Shown piece after piece: positions 8,180-17,132 of a stretch of 64,000 bases of DNA; position 1 is the first letter of the stretch; every line of letters starts with the position of its first letter. This stretch comes from Vibrio pectenicida (lineage in GTDB: Bacteria > Pseudomonadota > Gammaproteobacteria > Enterobacterales > Vibrionaceae), in contig AP024889.1 in NCBI GenBank assembly GCA_024347015.1, forward strand, positions 1,426,001-1,490,000, in the 5' to 3' direction. The position numbers were made by a program, and so were the translations under genes. The notes below the pieces were generated by a model. It saw only the letters and a list, made by a program, of their open reading frames with translations. It ran no database searches and was not told where the DNA came from.

Positions 8180-9442
8180 ATGAATGTAAAATCACTTTTA
8201 GCTCGTTCCGTGGTCACTTCGCTTGTTGTTGCTAGTAGCTCAGTCTTTGCAGCAGATGTAACAAAAGAGCAGGTAGTTGAGCAATATGCGAATGTTGCCC
8301 ATGCCGTTTTTTCTGATGCACTGACAACAGCTCAGGCGCTTGATAAGTCTATCGAATCCTTTTTAGCAGCGCCTTCACAAAAAAAACTAGATCAAGTCAA
8401 ACAAGCATGGGTTGACTCCCGTGTTCCCTATCAGCAATCAGAAGTGTACCGCTTTGGTAATGCGATTGTTGATGATTGGGAAGGGCAGCTAAATGCTTGG
8501 CCTCTCGACGAAGGTCTTATCGACTATGTCTCAACTGATTATCAATATGAACTAGGTAATGAAGGTGCGAGTGCAAATATCGTTGCCAATAAAAAACTTA
8601 AAATTGGAGCAACTCAGTTAGATATCAATAAGCTAACACCAGAAATGATTGCCGATCTTAATGAGATCGGTGGCTCCGAAGCAAATGTTGCCAGTGGTTA
8701 TCATGCGATTGAATTCCTTCTTTGGGGGCAAGATCTCAATGGCAACAACGCCGGGGCTGGTGAACGTGCATATACAGATTTTGTTGTTGGTAAAGGTTGT
8801 ACTAACAGCAACTGTGATCGCCGTGGTGAGTATTTGAAAGCAACGGCTGACCTTCTGGTACAAGACTTACAGTGGATGGAAAAGCAGTGGTCCGCTGAAG
8901 TCAAAGGGAACTATCGTGAACAGCTTTTGAAAGAATCCGCTGACAATGGCTTACGTAAAATGCTATTTGGTATGGGTTCACTATCTTTGGGGGAACTTGC
9001 TGGTGAACGGATGAAAGTGGCATTAGAGGCTAACTCGACTGAAGATGAGCATGATTGTTTTTCAGATAATACTCATAACTCACACTTCTACAATGAGCAA
9101 GGTATCTACAATGTTTACACTGGTTCATACAAGCGCATAGATGGTTCTCAGTTATCAGGAGCAAGTATTGCACAGCTTATTGCTCAGAAAAGCGTTAAGG
9201 CCGCGAAGGAAATACAACAACAGTTTGATACGACCCGAAAACAAGTCGGTGAGCTGGTAACGTCTGCAGAAAAGAATGCTCAGTATTTTGATCAATTGAT
9301 CGCAGCTAATAACGTCAAAGGCAATGCATTAGTCAATAAGACGATTATGTCTCTTGTTGATCAAACAGCATCAATTGAGCGTGCTGCAAAAATTGTCGGA
9401 ATCAGCAGTTTGAACCCTGATACCGCAGACCACGAATTCTAA
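8180..9442 (+). CDS. Imelysin-family periplasmic protein (IrpA-like)
   Basis: Secreted 420-aa protein with a clear Sec signal peptide (cleavage after VFAA near residue 25) followed by an imelysin/peptidase M75 domain. The family signature GxHxxE is present as GYHAIEFLLWGQD with His175 and Glu178. Related EfeO/IrpA proteins act in iron uptake, though some were described as proteases. It is the first gene of a four-gene cluster with a di-heme protein, a second imelysin-like lipoprotein and a DUF1513 protein, and has a Fur-box-like site in front. I infer a periplasmic iron-acquisition role. Confidence 0.9.
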   Translation: MNVKSLLARSVVTSLVVASSSVFAADVTKEQVVEQYANVAHAVFSDALTTAQALDKSIESFLAAPSQKKLDQVKQAWVDSRVPYQQSEVYRFGNAIVDDWEGQLNAWPLDEGLIDYVSTDYQYELGNEGASANIVANKKLKIGATQLDINKLTPEMIADLNEIGGSEANVASGYHAIEFLLWGQDLNGNNAGAGERAYTDFVVGKGCTNSNCDRRGEYLKATADLLVQDLQWMEKQWSAEVKGNYREQLLKESADNGLRKMLFGMGSLSLGELAGERMKVALEANSTEDEHDCFSDNTHNSHFYNEQGIYNVYTGSYKRIDGSQLSGASIAQLIAQKSVKAAKEIQQQFDTTRKQVGELVTSAEKNAQYFDQLIAANNVKGNALVNKTIMSLVDQTASIERAAKIVGISSLNPDTADHEF

Positions 9443-9460
9443 AAAGAAAAATTCTAATCC

Positions 9461-9492
9461 AAGGGCTCTTTAAGGGCCCTTTTGTTGTTTTA
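9461..9492 (+). terminator. Terminator or attenuator between imelysin and di-heme genes
   Basis: AAGGGC pairs with GCCCTT around a nine-base loop, followed by TTTTGTTGTTTT. As the operon continues downstream, it may lower rather than abolish expression of the distal genes. Confidence 0.7.
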
Positions 9493-9508
9493 TAAATCGC
9501 CATATTAA

Positions 9509-9523
9509 TGAGAACCTTTCTCA
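9509..9523. promoter_or_regulatory. Second Fur-box-like palindrome before the di-heme gene
   Basis: TGAGAA-CCT-TTCTCA is a perfect inverted repeat and fits the Fur 7-1-7 layout (TGAGAAC C TTTCTCA). It sits after the intercistronic terminator, 35 bp before the next ATG, suggesting a separate iron-controlled promoter for the last three genes. Confidence 0.65.
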
Positions 9524-9557
9524 AGTATGTGGTGTTATTTACCTAAGAAGCTTTGGT

Positions 9558-10946
9558 ATGAAGTTGTATAAACAGTTCTTGTTAACCACTTTGGCTATCA
9601 TCAGTGCGAGCGTGTCAGCTTACGAATTAGAATCTGGTGGTGCAACAAGTGTTTCAAAAAATGGCTCTAACGCATTTTCTCTTCCTGCATCCAATCTCCC
9701 CCTTAAGAAACGACTCGATTTCAGTGTAGGTAATAGTTTTTTCCGCAACCCTTGGATTCAAGCGCCAGCGACAACAGATGCAAGAGATGGCTTAGGCCCT
9801 TTATTCAATACAAATGGTTGTCAGAATTGCCATATAAAAGATGGCAGAGGTCATCCTCCTGAGAAAGAAGACATCCATGCAGTTTCAATGCTGGTTAGAC
9901 TAAGTGTCCCTGCAATATCAGCAAAACAGAAAACAGCGTTAATTAAGAATGGCATTATCCCTGAGCCCACTTATGGGGGACAGCTTCAAGATTTTGCATT
10001 GCAAAACCAAGTGCCTGAAGGTCAGATTAAAATTACTTATAGCGATGTTCCTGTGAGTTTTTCTGATAGTACAGAACTCATTCTACGTAAACCGAATTTA
10101 GAAATTACACAGCTTGGCTATGGTGAGATGCATCCAGATACGCAGTTTTCTGCTCGTGTTGCACCACCAATGATTGGGTTGGGTTTATTAGAGAGTATTT
10201 CCGAACAAACTCTCATATCATGGGCAGATGAACATGATGCAAATAATGATGGTATTTCAGGTAAAGCTAACAAAGTTTGGGATATAGAGAAAAATGACTT
10301 TTCAATAGGAAGGTTTGGCTGGAAGTCAGGTCAGCCTACTTTGATGCAGCAAAATGCAGCAGCGTTTAATGGTGATGTCGGTTTAACTAGTCGCTTATTT
10401 CCAAATGAAAACTGTACTTCAAAGCAAACTATTTGTACGGAGCTTCCCAGTGGAGGCACTCCGGAAGTAAGTGATAACATACTTGATTTTGTTGAGTTTT
10501 ACACGCAACATCTTGCGGTGCCAGTTCGAAGGAATATGAAGCAATCTAATGTCAAACTTGGACAAAATCTATTTGTTAAAGCGGGTTGTGATAGTTGTCA
10601 TAAAAGCCAAGTCACCACCACAATGCGTGAAGGTTTGCCTGCTTTGTCTAATCAGACCATCCACCCATATACAGATTTACTACTTCACGATATGGGAGAG
10701 GGCTTAGCCGATAATCGACCTGAGTATCGAGCTAATGGAAGAGAATGGCGAACGGCACCTCTATGGGGGATTGGTTATACGCGTGAAGTTAATGGGCATA
10801 CATATTTTCTTCATGATGGAAGAGCTCGCAGCTTGATGGAAGCAGTGCTTTGGCATGGTGGCGAAGCTGAATCGTCAAAACAGGTCGTACTTACATTTAA
10901 CCAAAAGCAACGTGATGCTTTGATAGCATTTTTAAATTCATTGTAA
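9558..10946 (+). CDS. Di-heme c-type oxidoreductase, DUF1111 family
   Basis: Periplasmic 462-aa cytochrome-peroxidase-related protein with a Sec signal peptide (cut near SVSAYE, residues 20-22). Two c-heme attachment motifs are visible: CQNCH at 88-92 and CDSCH at 344-348. Conserved flanking text includes GLGPLFN before the first heme and LHDGRA near the C-terminus. The enzymatic reaction is not established for this family, formerly called thiol oxidoreductase. Its fixed partnership with imelysin genes suggests a redox step in iron handling, such as ferric/ferrous conversion; this is inference. It begins 115 nt after the imelysin gene and 9 nt before the next gene. Confidence 0.9.
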   Translation: MKLYKQFLLTTLAIISASVSAYELESGGATSVSKNGSNAFSLPASNLPLKKRLDFSVGNSFFRNPWIQAPATTDARDGLGPLFNTNGCQNCHIKDGRGHPPEKEDIHAVSMLVRLSVPAISAKQKTALIKNGIIPEPTYGGQLQDFALQNQVPEGQIKITYSDVPVSFSDSTELILRKPNLEITQLGYGEMHPDTQFSARVAPPMIGLGLLESISEQTLISWADEHDANNDGISGKANKVWDIEKNDFSIGRFGWKSGQPTLMQQNAAAFNGDVGLTSRLFPNENCTSKQTICTELPSGGTPEVSDNILDFVEFYTQHLAVPVRRNMKQSNVKLGQNLFVKAGCDSCHKSQVTTTMREGLPALSNQTIHPYTDLLLHDMGEGLADNRPEYRANGREWRTAPLWGIGYTREVNGHTYFLHDGRARSLMEAVLWHGGEAESSKQVVLTFNQKQRDALIAFLNSL

Positions 10947-10955
10947 GGAAGAGGA

Positions 10956-11972
10956 ATGAAGCCTTTATCATTATTAGCTATCGCCATTTCGCTAACGGGT
11001 CTGTCTGGATGTGAAATGATGTCAGGGGCATCTCAGGTTGAACATCCAAGTAAAGAGGTTTACCAGGTTGAGTATGCTGCCGCACAAAATTTTATGAACC
11101 AAGCTAATCAGTTACAGAGTGAAATATTGGCTTTTTGCCGAGGTGCTGAAATAAATGAGGTTCAAGACCAGTGGCATAAAACTATGCTGTCGTGGATGGC
11201 GTTGCAAGGGCAAGAAAGGGGACCTGAGCGCGCACTCGAGAAAAGTTGGAGTATCCAGTTTTGGCCTGATAAAAAAAATACAACTGGTCGTAAAATGATG
11301 ACATTGCTTAACAGCGAAGAAAGCTGGACTCAAGAAAATATTGCTAAGCAAAGTGTTACTGTACAAGGACTAGGTTCAATCGAATGGCTTTTATATGACA
11401 AGCACTCCACCCTTGGTTCTTCATCTAAGAGTTGCGAAGTCGCGATAGCGATTGCCAATAACATTTCTACCAACGCTGAGGTTATTGCTTCTGAATGGGA
11501 TGTAAACCCTTGGTATGAGTTGGATAAACAGGCTTGGACGTCAGAGTATATATCCTTGCTATCCAACCAATTGGAATACAGCCTGAAAAAAATGAGCCGC
11601 CCTCTTGCAAGTTTTGGCAATCCCAGGCCTTACTTTGCAGAGTCATGGCGCTCTGGTACTTCGATGGTAAATTTAAAAGCGAACATAACTGCGATGCAAG
11701 CATTGTATCTGTCCTACGGCCATGGCTTAGACCATATGCTGCGTGAGCAAGGGCATGTTCAACTAGCTGACAGTATCACCCGTCAATTTTCAACAGCTTT
11801 GGAAACATGGCCAGTTGATAGCAGTTTGTTTGATTTACTCCAGACTAAAGAAGGCTATCGCAGAGCTTATGCACAATACAATAAGCTAGAACAGCTTCAA
11901 TATCTGATCCACGAAGAAGTGGCCATTAAACTGGGTGTAGTGATAGGGTTTAACGCAACAGATGGTGACTGA
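10956..11972 (+). CDS. Imelysin-like lipoprotein with degenerate signature
   Basis: 338-aa predicted lipoprotein: signal peptide ending in the lipobox LSGC with the lipidated Cys at residue 19. The body is helical and imelysin-like. The place of the family GxHxxE motif is taken by GLGSIEWLLYD (138-148), so the Glu is kept but the His is replaced by Gly. It has a strong ribosome-binding site (AAGGAAGAGGA). It overlaps the next gene by 11 nt and follows the di-heme gene by 9 nt, so it is translationally coupled. Probably a non-catalytic or metal-site-altered partner of the first imelysin. Confidence 0.85.
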   Translation: MKPLSLLAIAISLTGLSGCEMMSGASQVEHPSKEVYQVEYAAAQNFMNQANQLQSEILAFCRGAEINEVQDQWHKTMLSWMALQGQERGPERALEKSWSIQFWPDKKNTTGRKMMTLLNSEESWTQENIAKQSVTVQGLGSIEWLLYDKHSTLGSSSKSCEVAIAIANNISTNAEVIASEWDVNPWYELDKQAWTSEYISLLSNQLEYSLKKMSRPLASFGNPRPYFAESWRSGTSMVNLKANITAMQALYLSYGHGLDHMLREQGHVQLADSITRQFSTALETWPVDSSLFDLLQTKEGYRRAYAQYNKLEQLQYLIHEEVAIKLGVVIGFNATDGD

Positions 11973-13044
11973 TAATACGAGGCGAACTCTACTAAAAGCG
12001 GCATTATTGGGTATTGCGACACCTATATTACCATTTGGGTGCGTCAGCAAAGGGACTTCACCTGCTCAGCCAGCACTTATTGGCTGTGCTTTGCGTGGCA
12101 GAGGAAAATATTCACTAGTGGTGGCAGATCAGCAAGGCTTACCGCTCAAACAACTGCCACTTCCTTCTCGTGGACATGGCGTTGCTACCCATAAAACACT
12201 GAACCATGCGGTTGCTTTTGCCCGCCGTCCCGGTGAATACTTTGTTGTTTTTGATTATATGACTGGTGAAGTGGTTGCACATTTAAATGCAAGCCCTCAA
12301 CGCCACTATTATGGCCATGGGGTGTATTCGAATGATGGCAAGTGGTTATATGCAACCGAAGGGGAGCGAGATACTAGTCGAGGTATTATTGGGGTTTATG
12401 ATGTACTAGCGGGCTATGATAAGGTTGCTGAGTTCACGGGCTTTGGCCTTGGTCCTCATGAAGTGATAGTTATGCCTGATGATAAAATTGCTATAGGTGT
12501 GGGAGGTGTTCATACCGATGGACGAAACCCGCTAAACCTGTCATCAATGAAGCCCAGTTTGAGTTATCTAGATTCTAATGGTGAACTGGTTGAACAAGTT
12601 TCTTTGCCAGATCATCATTTGAGCATCCGCCATCTTGCTCACGATGGAGACAAAACGGTTCTTTGTGGGCAGCAATATAGAGGTGAGCCAGATGAATCCC
12701 CGTCACTATTAGCTATGCATACGGCAGGAGGACAAATGAGGCCTCTTATAGCAGCACCAGAGCAATGGGCAAGGTTTAACCATTATATTGCAAGCATTGC
12801 AGCGACCGACCAATGGATTCTTGCGACATCTCCAAGAGGAAATTGTTACGGCATTTGGTCTAAGCACACAGGGCAACTAGAGGAGTTGAATGTTTTACCT
12901 GATGCTTCAGGCGTGATAGCCAAAGAAGGCTATTTCCAAGTAAGCTCTGGTACTGGCGGGGTTGTGACTCAATCTTCCCCAGGTGATAAGGAGAAAATTT
13001 ATTCTAAAATTCAATGGGATAACCACTGGTCATTAATTTTTTAA
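11962..13044 (+). CDS. DUF1513 beta-propeller protein with Tat-type leader
   Basis: 360-aa predicted exported protein. The N-terminus has a twin-arginine-like leader (NTRRTLLKAALLG) followed by a hydrophobic stretch and a Cys in PFGCVS that may be a lipobox. The rest shows repeated beta-strand/His-Gly patterns such as GHGVATH, YYGHGVYSNDG and GLGPHEV, as expected for a YncE-like propeller of the DUF1513 family. It overlaps the preceding lipoprotein gene by 11 nt; a GTG start one codon later is also possible. Last gene of the imelysin cluster; the same gene order is known from pseudomonads. Function unknown, presumably linked to iron. Confidence 0.88.
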   Translation: MVTDNTRRTLLKAALLGIATPILPFGCVSKGTSPAQPALIGCALRGRGKYSLVVADQQGLPLKQLPLPSRGHGVATHKTLNHAVAFARRPGEYFVVFDYMTGEVVAHLNASPQRHYYGHGVYSNDGKWLYATEGERDTSRGIIGVYDVLAGYDKVAEFTGFGLGPHEVIVMPDDKIAIGVGGVHTDGRNPLNLSSMKPSLSYLDSNGELVEQVSLPDHHLSIRHLAHDGDKTVLCGQQYRGEPDESPSLLAMHTAGGQMRPLIAAPEQWARFNHYIASIAATDQWILATSPRGNCYGIWSKHTGQLEELNVLPDASGVIAKEGYFQVSSGTGGVVTQSSPGDKEKIYSKIQWDNHWSLIF

Positions 13045-13153
13045 CCTAGCTTATTGTATCGCCAAAAGAAATTAACTTTCTTATCAACATTTCATACTGG
13101 CCTTATATTTCTCTGCCATACTTTCATTCTAAATGAAGGAATCGGAGAGTAAG

Positions 13154-14707
13154 ATGGCTAGGCTGTACCCCTTATTACTACTGCTAATATTGATGCCATT
13201 TCAAGCTTTGTCAGCTAACTATTTTGAACGTATTGGCTGGTTGGAAAAAGATAGCCATGTTCTCCGAGTTCTACAGTTTTCGAAAGATGTTGAAAATATA
13301 TATCATGGACACAATAATCGTTTTATCTGGTTTGATCTTCAGCAAAGTACTCGGCTTGAATTTCAGTTGGAAGTTATAGCAAGTGCTGGGTTTAGTCCTC
13401 TTTTTTCTCGGCAACTAAGATACTTGGAATACTACCGCAAGAGTAATCGCTGGCATGAATATGATGTGCTCGCAACTGATACTCTTCTTCTTTACATTAG
13501 TTATGCTGAGCAGGCCAAGCTGTTAGGGTATGATTGGTTTTTCAAATCCATGCTCTATAAACCTCTTCCCAGGTTGAGCAGCTCTCTCTTGCAGATTGTG
13601 ACTCAATCTATCACACAAAAACAACTGAGCGAACTAATAGAAGCTTACACCCCAGATAGTTCTGATTACCAAAAATTGCTCGATAGCTACTTGCACGTAG
13701 TCAAGTTTACAAAACTAGATTTGCCAGTTTATACGCAAGAAGGCTTGAGAGGAGTTGGTGAGCCATTGGACGATCGAGAGATACTGCTTGTTCGAATGGA
13801 AATGGTTGATGTTGATTTATCTAAAGTACGTCGTGATATCGATTGGTATGATGTAACATTAGAATCCGCTGTGAAGGAATTTCAAAGGCTTCATGGGCTT
13901 AAAGATGATGGTGTGATTGGGTCAAAGACTCTCCGTTGGCTAAATATAACGCCTGAAAAAAGGCTCTCCATTCTTGCGCTTAACGCAGAGCGAAGCCGCT
14001 TGTGGCCAATCAATTTTGACAATATTATCATTGTTAATGTTCCCGGTTTTGAAATGAAATATTGGTCATCGGGAAAAGAAGTCTTTGAATCCAAAGTAGT
14101 GGTCGGGCGAAGAGGAAGACCCACGCCTCTAATGACGATTGAACTTGAATCGCTGATATTAAATCCTACATGGAATGTTCCATGGAGAATAATGGTGCGT
14201 GACATCATCCCTAGAATTAAAAAAGATCCGGAATATTTAGTAAAAGAAAATATTACCATCGTCCCTAGATGGGGCTCTAAAGAATTAATAAATCCAGAAG
14301 AAATCGATTGGCAAAATCTTCGCCCAAGCTCTTTTCCATATAAAATGACGCAACTTTCAGGTGACAACAATGCCTTAGGCTTATACAAGTTTAACACCCC
14401 AAATCGACGGGCTATTTTTTTGCATGACACACCGAGTAAAGAATTGTTTGAAGAAGTGAGTAGGGCGTTTAGTTCAGGTTGTGTTCGAGTCGAGAACGCT
14501 GAGCAGTTTGCATCAGTCCTCCTTAAAAGCCAGGGAGCAGACATGTCTTTTGTTGGAGAGGACGAACTAGCTGCAAATCAATCTATCCCTCTTAAGCGAA
14601 AGGTTCCAGTACACATTATTTATCAAACTGCGTGGTCAGAAGGTGGCAAAATTCAGTATAGGGACGATATCTACCGTTTTGATAGACGAATCCATGGAAA
14701 AATCTGA
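13154..14707 (+). CDS. ldtD: L,D-transpeptidase, YcbB/LdtD type
   Basis: Periplasmic enzyme that forms 3-3 (mDAP-mDAP) crosslinks in peptidoglycan. It has 517 aa from ATG 13154, chosen because GGAGAG lies 4 nt before it whereas the frame start at 13133 has none. Order: signal peptide (residues 1-21), N-terminal scaffold, peptidoglycan-binding domain 1 (VKEFQRLHGLKDDGVIGSKT), YkuD catalytic domain. Catalytic residues: His424 in FLHDTPSK and Cys443 in SSGCVRVEN. Length and arrangement match E. coli YcbB. It is followed by mepK and gloC in the same order as ycbB-ycbK-ycbL in enterobacteria. Confidence 0.94.
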   Translation: MARLYPLLLLLILMPFQALSANYFERIGWLEKDSHVLRVLQFSKDVENIYHGHNNRFIWFDLQQSTRLEFQLEVIASAGFSPLFSRQLRYLEYYRKSNRWHEYDVLATDTLLLYISYAEQAKLLGYDWFFKSMLYKPLPRLSSSLLQIVTQSITQKQLSELIEAYTPDSSDYQKLLDSYLHVVKFTKLDLPVYTQEGLRGVGEPLDDREILLVRMEMVDVDLSKVRRDIDWYDVTLESAVKEFQRLHGLKDDGVIGSKTLRWLNITPEKRLSILALNAERSRLWPINFDNIIIVNVPGFEMKYWSSGKEVFESKVVVGRRGRPTPLMTIELESLILNPTWNVPWRIMVRDIIPRIKKDPEYLVKENITIVPRWGSKELINPEEIDWQNLRPSSFPYKMTQLSGDNNALGLYKFNTPNRRAIFLHDTPSKELFEEVSRAFSSGCVRVENAEQFASVLLKSQGADMSFVGEDELAANQSIPLKRKVPVHIIYQTAWSEGGKIQYRDDIYRFDRRIHGKI

Positions 14708-14749
14708 AGTTAACAAAAAATAAGATTTCTTCATATTTCTGTATTTTTT

Positions 14750-14785
14750 TAATCAAGTCAGGAACTAAGCCCTGGCTGATTTTGT
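14750..14785 (+). terminator. Imperfect terminator-like hairpin after ldtD
   Basis: AATCA and CAGG pair with CCTG and TGATT with a bulge, followed by TTTTGTG. Weak but suitably placed between ldtD and mepK. Confidence 0.45.
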
Positions 14786-14869
14786 GATCCTCTTGAATAG
14801 TTACTTTGTTAGTTTGCACTTCGATTTATTGTTAGGTAAGGTCGCCGCTCAAAATTAACTCACTTAAAG

Positions 14870-15427
14870 ATGTTATGGGGCCTTCCTGTGAAGTTATCTC
14901 GCAGAGATTTTATTAAATTTGTTGGTAGTAGCGTTGTTGTGACAAGTTGCACACCGTCTCTTACTTTGGCAGCTTGTGTCAATCAACCTAGAACTCTGGC
15001 ACTTAACAATCTTCACACCGGTGAAGCTTTAGAAGCCTGTTATTTTGATGGTAACAATTATGTTAATCATGAGTTAGCACGGCTTGATAATATCTGTCGT
15101 GACTTTCGTCAAAATGAAGTCCATCAGATGGATAAGAATCTATTCGATTTAATTTCTTCGATCCAATCTGAATTAGGTGTTAAAACTGAAGTCCAAATTA
15201 TCTCCGGTTATCGTTCACCTGAAACTAACCAAGCTTTACGTTCTTCATCAATTGGTGTTGCTAAGAAAAGCTACCACATGTTAGGCCAAGCAATTGATTT
15301 TCGCTTAGATGGTGTCAATTTGAAACAAGTGCGTGATGTGGCAATGGATTTTAAAGTAGGTGGTGTTGGTTATTATCCCCAAAGTGATTTTATTCATATA
15401 GACACGGGGCCTGTTCGCTACTGGTAG
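14870..15427 (+). CDS. mepK: Murein endopeptidase MepK (YcbK, DUF882/M15 fold)
   Basis: 185-aa exported zinc endopeptidase of the M15/DUF882 family, which cleaves 3-3 crosslinks and so counterbalances LdtD. The leader has the twin-arginine pattern SRRDFIKFVG then a hydrophobic stretch. The catalytic region shows GYRSPETNQALR, KKSYHMLGQAIDFRL (metal-binding His and Asp) and DFIHIDTG. Start is uncertain: ATG 14870 has only a weak upstream site, and a GTG at 14888 would leave a shorter leader beginning VKLSRRDF. Located between ldtD and gloC, as in E. coli. Confidence 0.9.
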   Translation: MLWGLPVKLSRRDFIKFVGSSVVVTSCTPSLTLAACVNQPRTLALNNLHTGEALEACYFDGNNYVNHELARLDNICRDFRQNEVHQMDKNLFDLISSIQSELGVKTEVQIISGYRSPETNQALRSSSIGVAKKSYHMLGQAIDFRLDGVNLKQVRDVAMDFKVGGVGYYPQSDFIHIDTGPVRYW

Positions 15428-15511
15428 ACCATAGATTTTAGCCATAAGGTTGTCAAAAACCTTACCAAATGTCATAGTCTTGCCAGTTTCGATATTGATT
15501 AAGGCTACCAT

Positions 15512-16165
15512 ATGTCCCTCCAGTACCAAGTTGTTCCTGTTACTTCTTTCTCACAAAATTGTTCTATTGTCTGGTGTGACGAGACAATGGAAGGCATTGT
15601 TGTGGATCCCGGAGGAGATGTAGAACAGTTATTGTTGGTGATAAAAGATCGTGCCATTAAGGTAACTCAACTTGTTTTAACTCATGGGCACTTAGATCAT
15701 GTCGGTGGTACTCAATCACTTTCAAAATTGTTGGATACGGTTGATATTGTTGGACCGCATAAAGATGATAGTTTCTGGCTTCAGGGGCTTTCAGAGCAAA
15801 GTCAGATGTTTGGTTTCCCTCCAACCCAAGCTTTTGAGCCAAACCGATGGCTTGATGGCGGTGATGTAATACGTTTTGGTCATGAATCATTGAATGTTTA
15901 CCATACGCCGGGGCACACTCCGGGGCATGTTGTATTACATAGTGAAACCGCTAAATTAGCGTTTGTTGGAGATGTTCTATTTAATGGTTCGGTAGGGCGT
16001 ACAGATTTTCCTAAAGGTGATTTTGATACTTTAATCAACTCGATTAAAACTAAACTATGGCCATTAGGTAAGGATGTTCGGTTTGTTCCAGGTCATGGAC
16101 CAGAGTCAACCTTTGGACATGAGCGTTTATCCAACCCATTCGTTGCAGACGATTTACCATATTAG
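15512..16165 (+). CDS. gloC: Type II glyoxalase, metallo-beta-lactamase fold (YcbL/GloC)
   Basis: 217-aa cytoplasmic metallo-hydrolase hydrolysing S-D-lactoylglutathione. The metal motif THGHLDHVGG is intact, with further ligands in HTPGHTPGHV, FVGDVLF and VPGHGPEST. The length matches the short GloC form lacking the long C-terminal extension of GloB. Third member of the conserved ldtD-mepK-gloC block; 84 nt from mepK, so possibly cotranscribed. Its functional link to the two cell-wall enzymes is not obvious. Confidence 0.92.
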   Translation: MSLQYQVVPVTSFSQNCSIVWCDETMEGIVVDPGGDVEQLLLVIKDRAIKVTQLVLTHGHLDHVGGTQSLSKLLDTVDIVGPHKDDSFWLQGLSEQSQMFGFPPTQAFEPNRWLDGGDVIRFGHESLNVYHTPGHTPGHVVLHSETAKLAFVGDVLFNGSVGRTDFPKGDFDTLINSIKTKLWPLGKDVRFVPGHGPESTFGHERLSNPFVADDLPY

Positions 16166-16221
16166 ATATTAGCTTTAATTGTTGGAGAGCTTTGGTTTGA
16201 GGTTAAATCGCCTTATGCTAT

Positions 16222-16911
16222 TTAAGAAGGTGTTGGCGTATTTTCTGTTTCAGATTCTGCTGATGCAATGTAACGCCTTGCTAAGCCAATGAACTCTTCA
16301 GCTGTTCGGTCTAAGTCTTGAGCCGAAATAAAGATATCATAATCAAAATAGCTCCTCTGGTAATTCATACGGTTAGCTAACATTGCCTGTAATCCTCGAT
16401 ATTCATTTCCTTGCTCATTTCTATAAGGCTGTGAATCCAATACAATATCTTCAAAATGAGCATTGACTAAGCTTTGCTTCATACCTACATAAAGCAAAGC
16501 ACGTTGATTTAAAAGAATATCAGTTGCTATTCTTGGGCATATACTGTCTAGATAAGGAGAGTAGTTCTTAAGTTTGATACCAATCCAAGGTAGTGGCTGT
16601 TGCCAACCTTGATTGTCATAATGGCAAATGCCGATCTTGTGAATATTATTCCATTTTACGACCCACCCTCCCTTGAATAAATGCTGCTGGAAATGAGAGG
16701 CGGTTAGGGTAAAAGACACCGTACTTTTTAATACGAGCCATTGAGCGAATCCAAGCAATACTAAAACAGCAATTAATGTAAGAATTGCTAGCTGTAAATT
16801 AGGAGATAGTACGACCAGACAAATTAGACTAATTATAATGACCGCTACTATAAACCTAGCCCCAGGAGAAGAGAGTTGGATGGGTTGATGAGTTATATGT
16901 AATGTTTTCAT
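16222..16911 (-). CDS. Two-TM membrane protein, probably DUF2982
   Basis: 229-aa protein with two adjacent membrane segments near the N-terminus (about residues 21-41 and 46-66) followed by a soluble domain with a PH-like strand pattern (GWVVKWNNIHKIGIC). Conserved-looking blocks include PWIGIKLKNY, RYIASAES near the end, and a Tyr-rich stretch around QRSYFDYDIF. I associate this length and layout with DUF2982, restricted to Vibrio and relatives, but the assignment is from memory. No known function. Read leftward, alone. Confidence 0.78.
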   Translation of the reverse strand: MKTLHITHQPIQLSSPGARFIVAVIIISLICLVVLSPNLQLAILTLIAVLVLLGFAQWLVLKSTVSFTLTASHFQQHLFKGGWVVKWNNIHKIGICHYDNQGWQQPLPWIGIKLKNYSPYLDSICPRIATDILLNQRALLYVGMKQSLVNAHFEDIVLDSQPYRNEQGNEYRGLQAMLANRMNYQRSYFDYDIFISAQDLDRTAEEFIGLARRYIASAESETENTPTPS

Positions 16912-17132
16912 AAACCGTTCCAGAGCGAAGAACCTTAACTTCTATTATATATTCAATAGGGTCTATAAGGATCACAATTAGTATTGATTAAATTGTAGTC
17001 TTAACACAGCGTATCACGTATTTTTACGCTATTAACCTTCCTATATACTGTAAATTGAGTCAGATTTTTGCTATAAAACGCCATTAAAATTTTCACCACT
17101 GCGCCTGATGCAGTGAAATGGAGAGATACTCA

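Noticed and set aside
13891..14544. Leftward 217-codon open frame inside ldtD
   Set aside because: Long but wholly antisense to the conserved YkuD domain; no family resemblance; a shadow frame.
15305..15529. Leftward frame between mepK and gloC
   Set aside because: Overlaps the conserved C-terminus of MepK and has no family match or ribosome-binding site.
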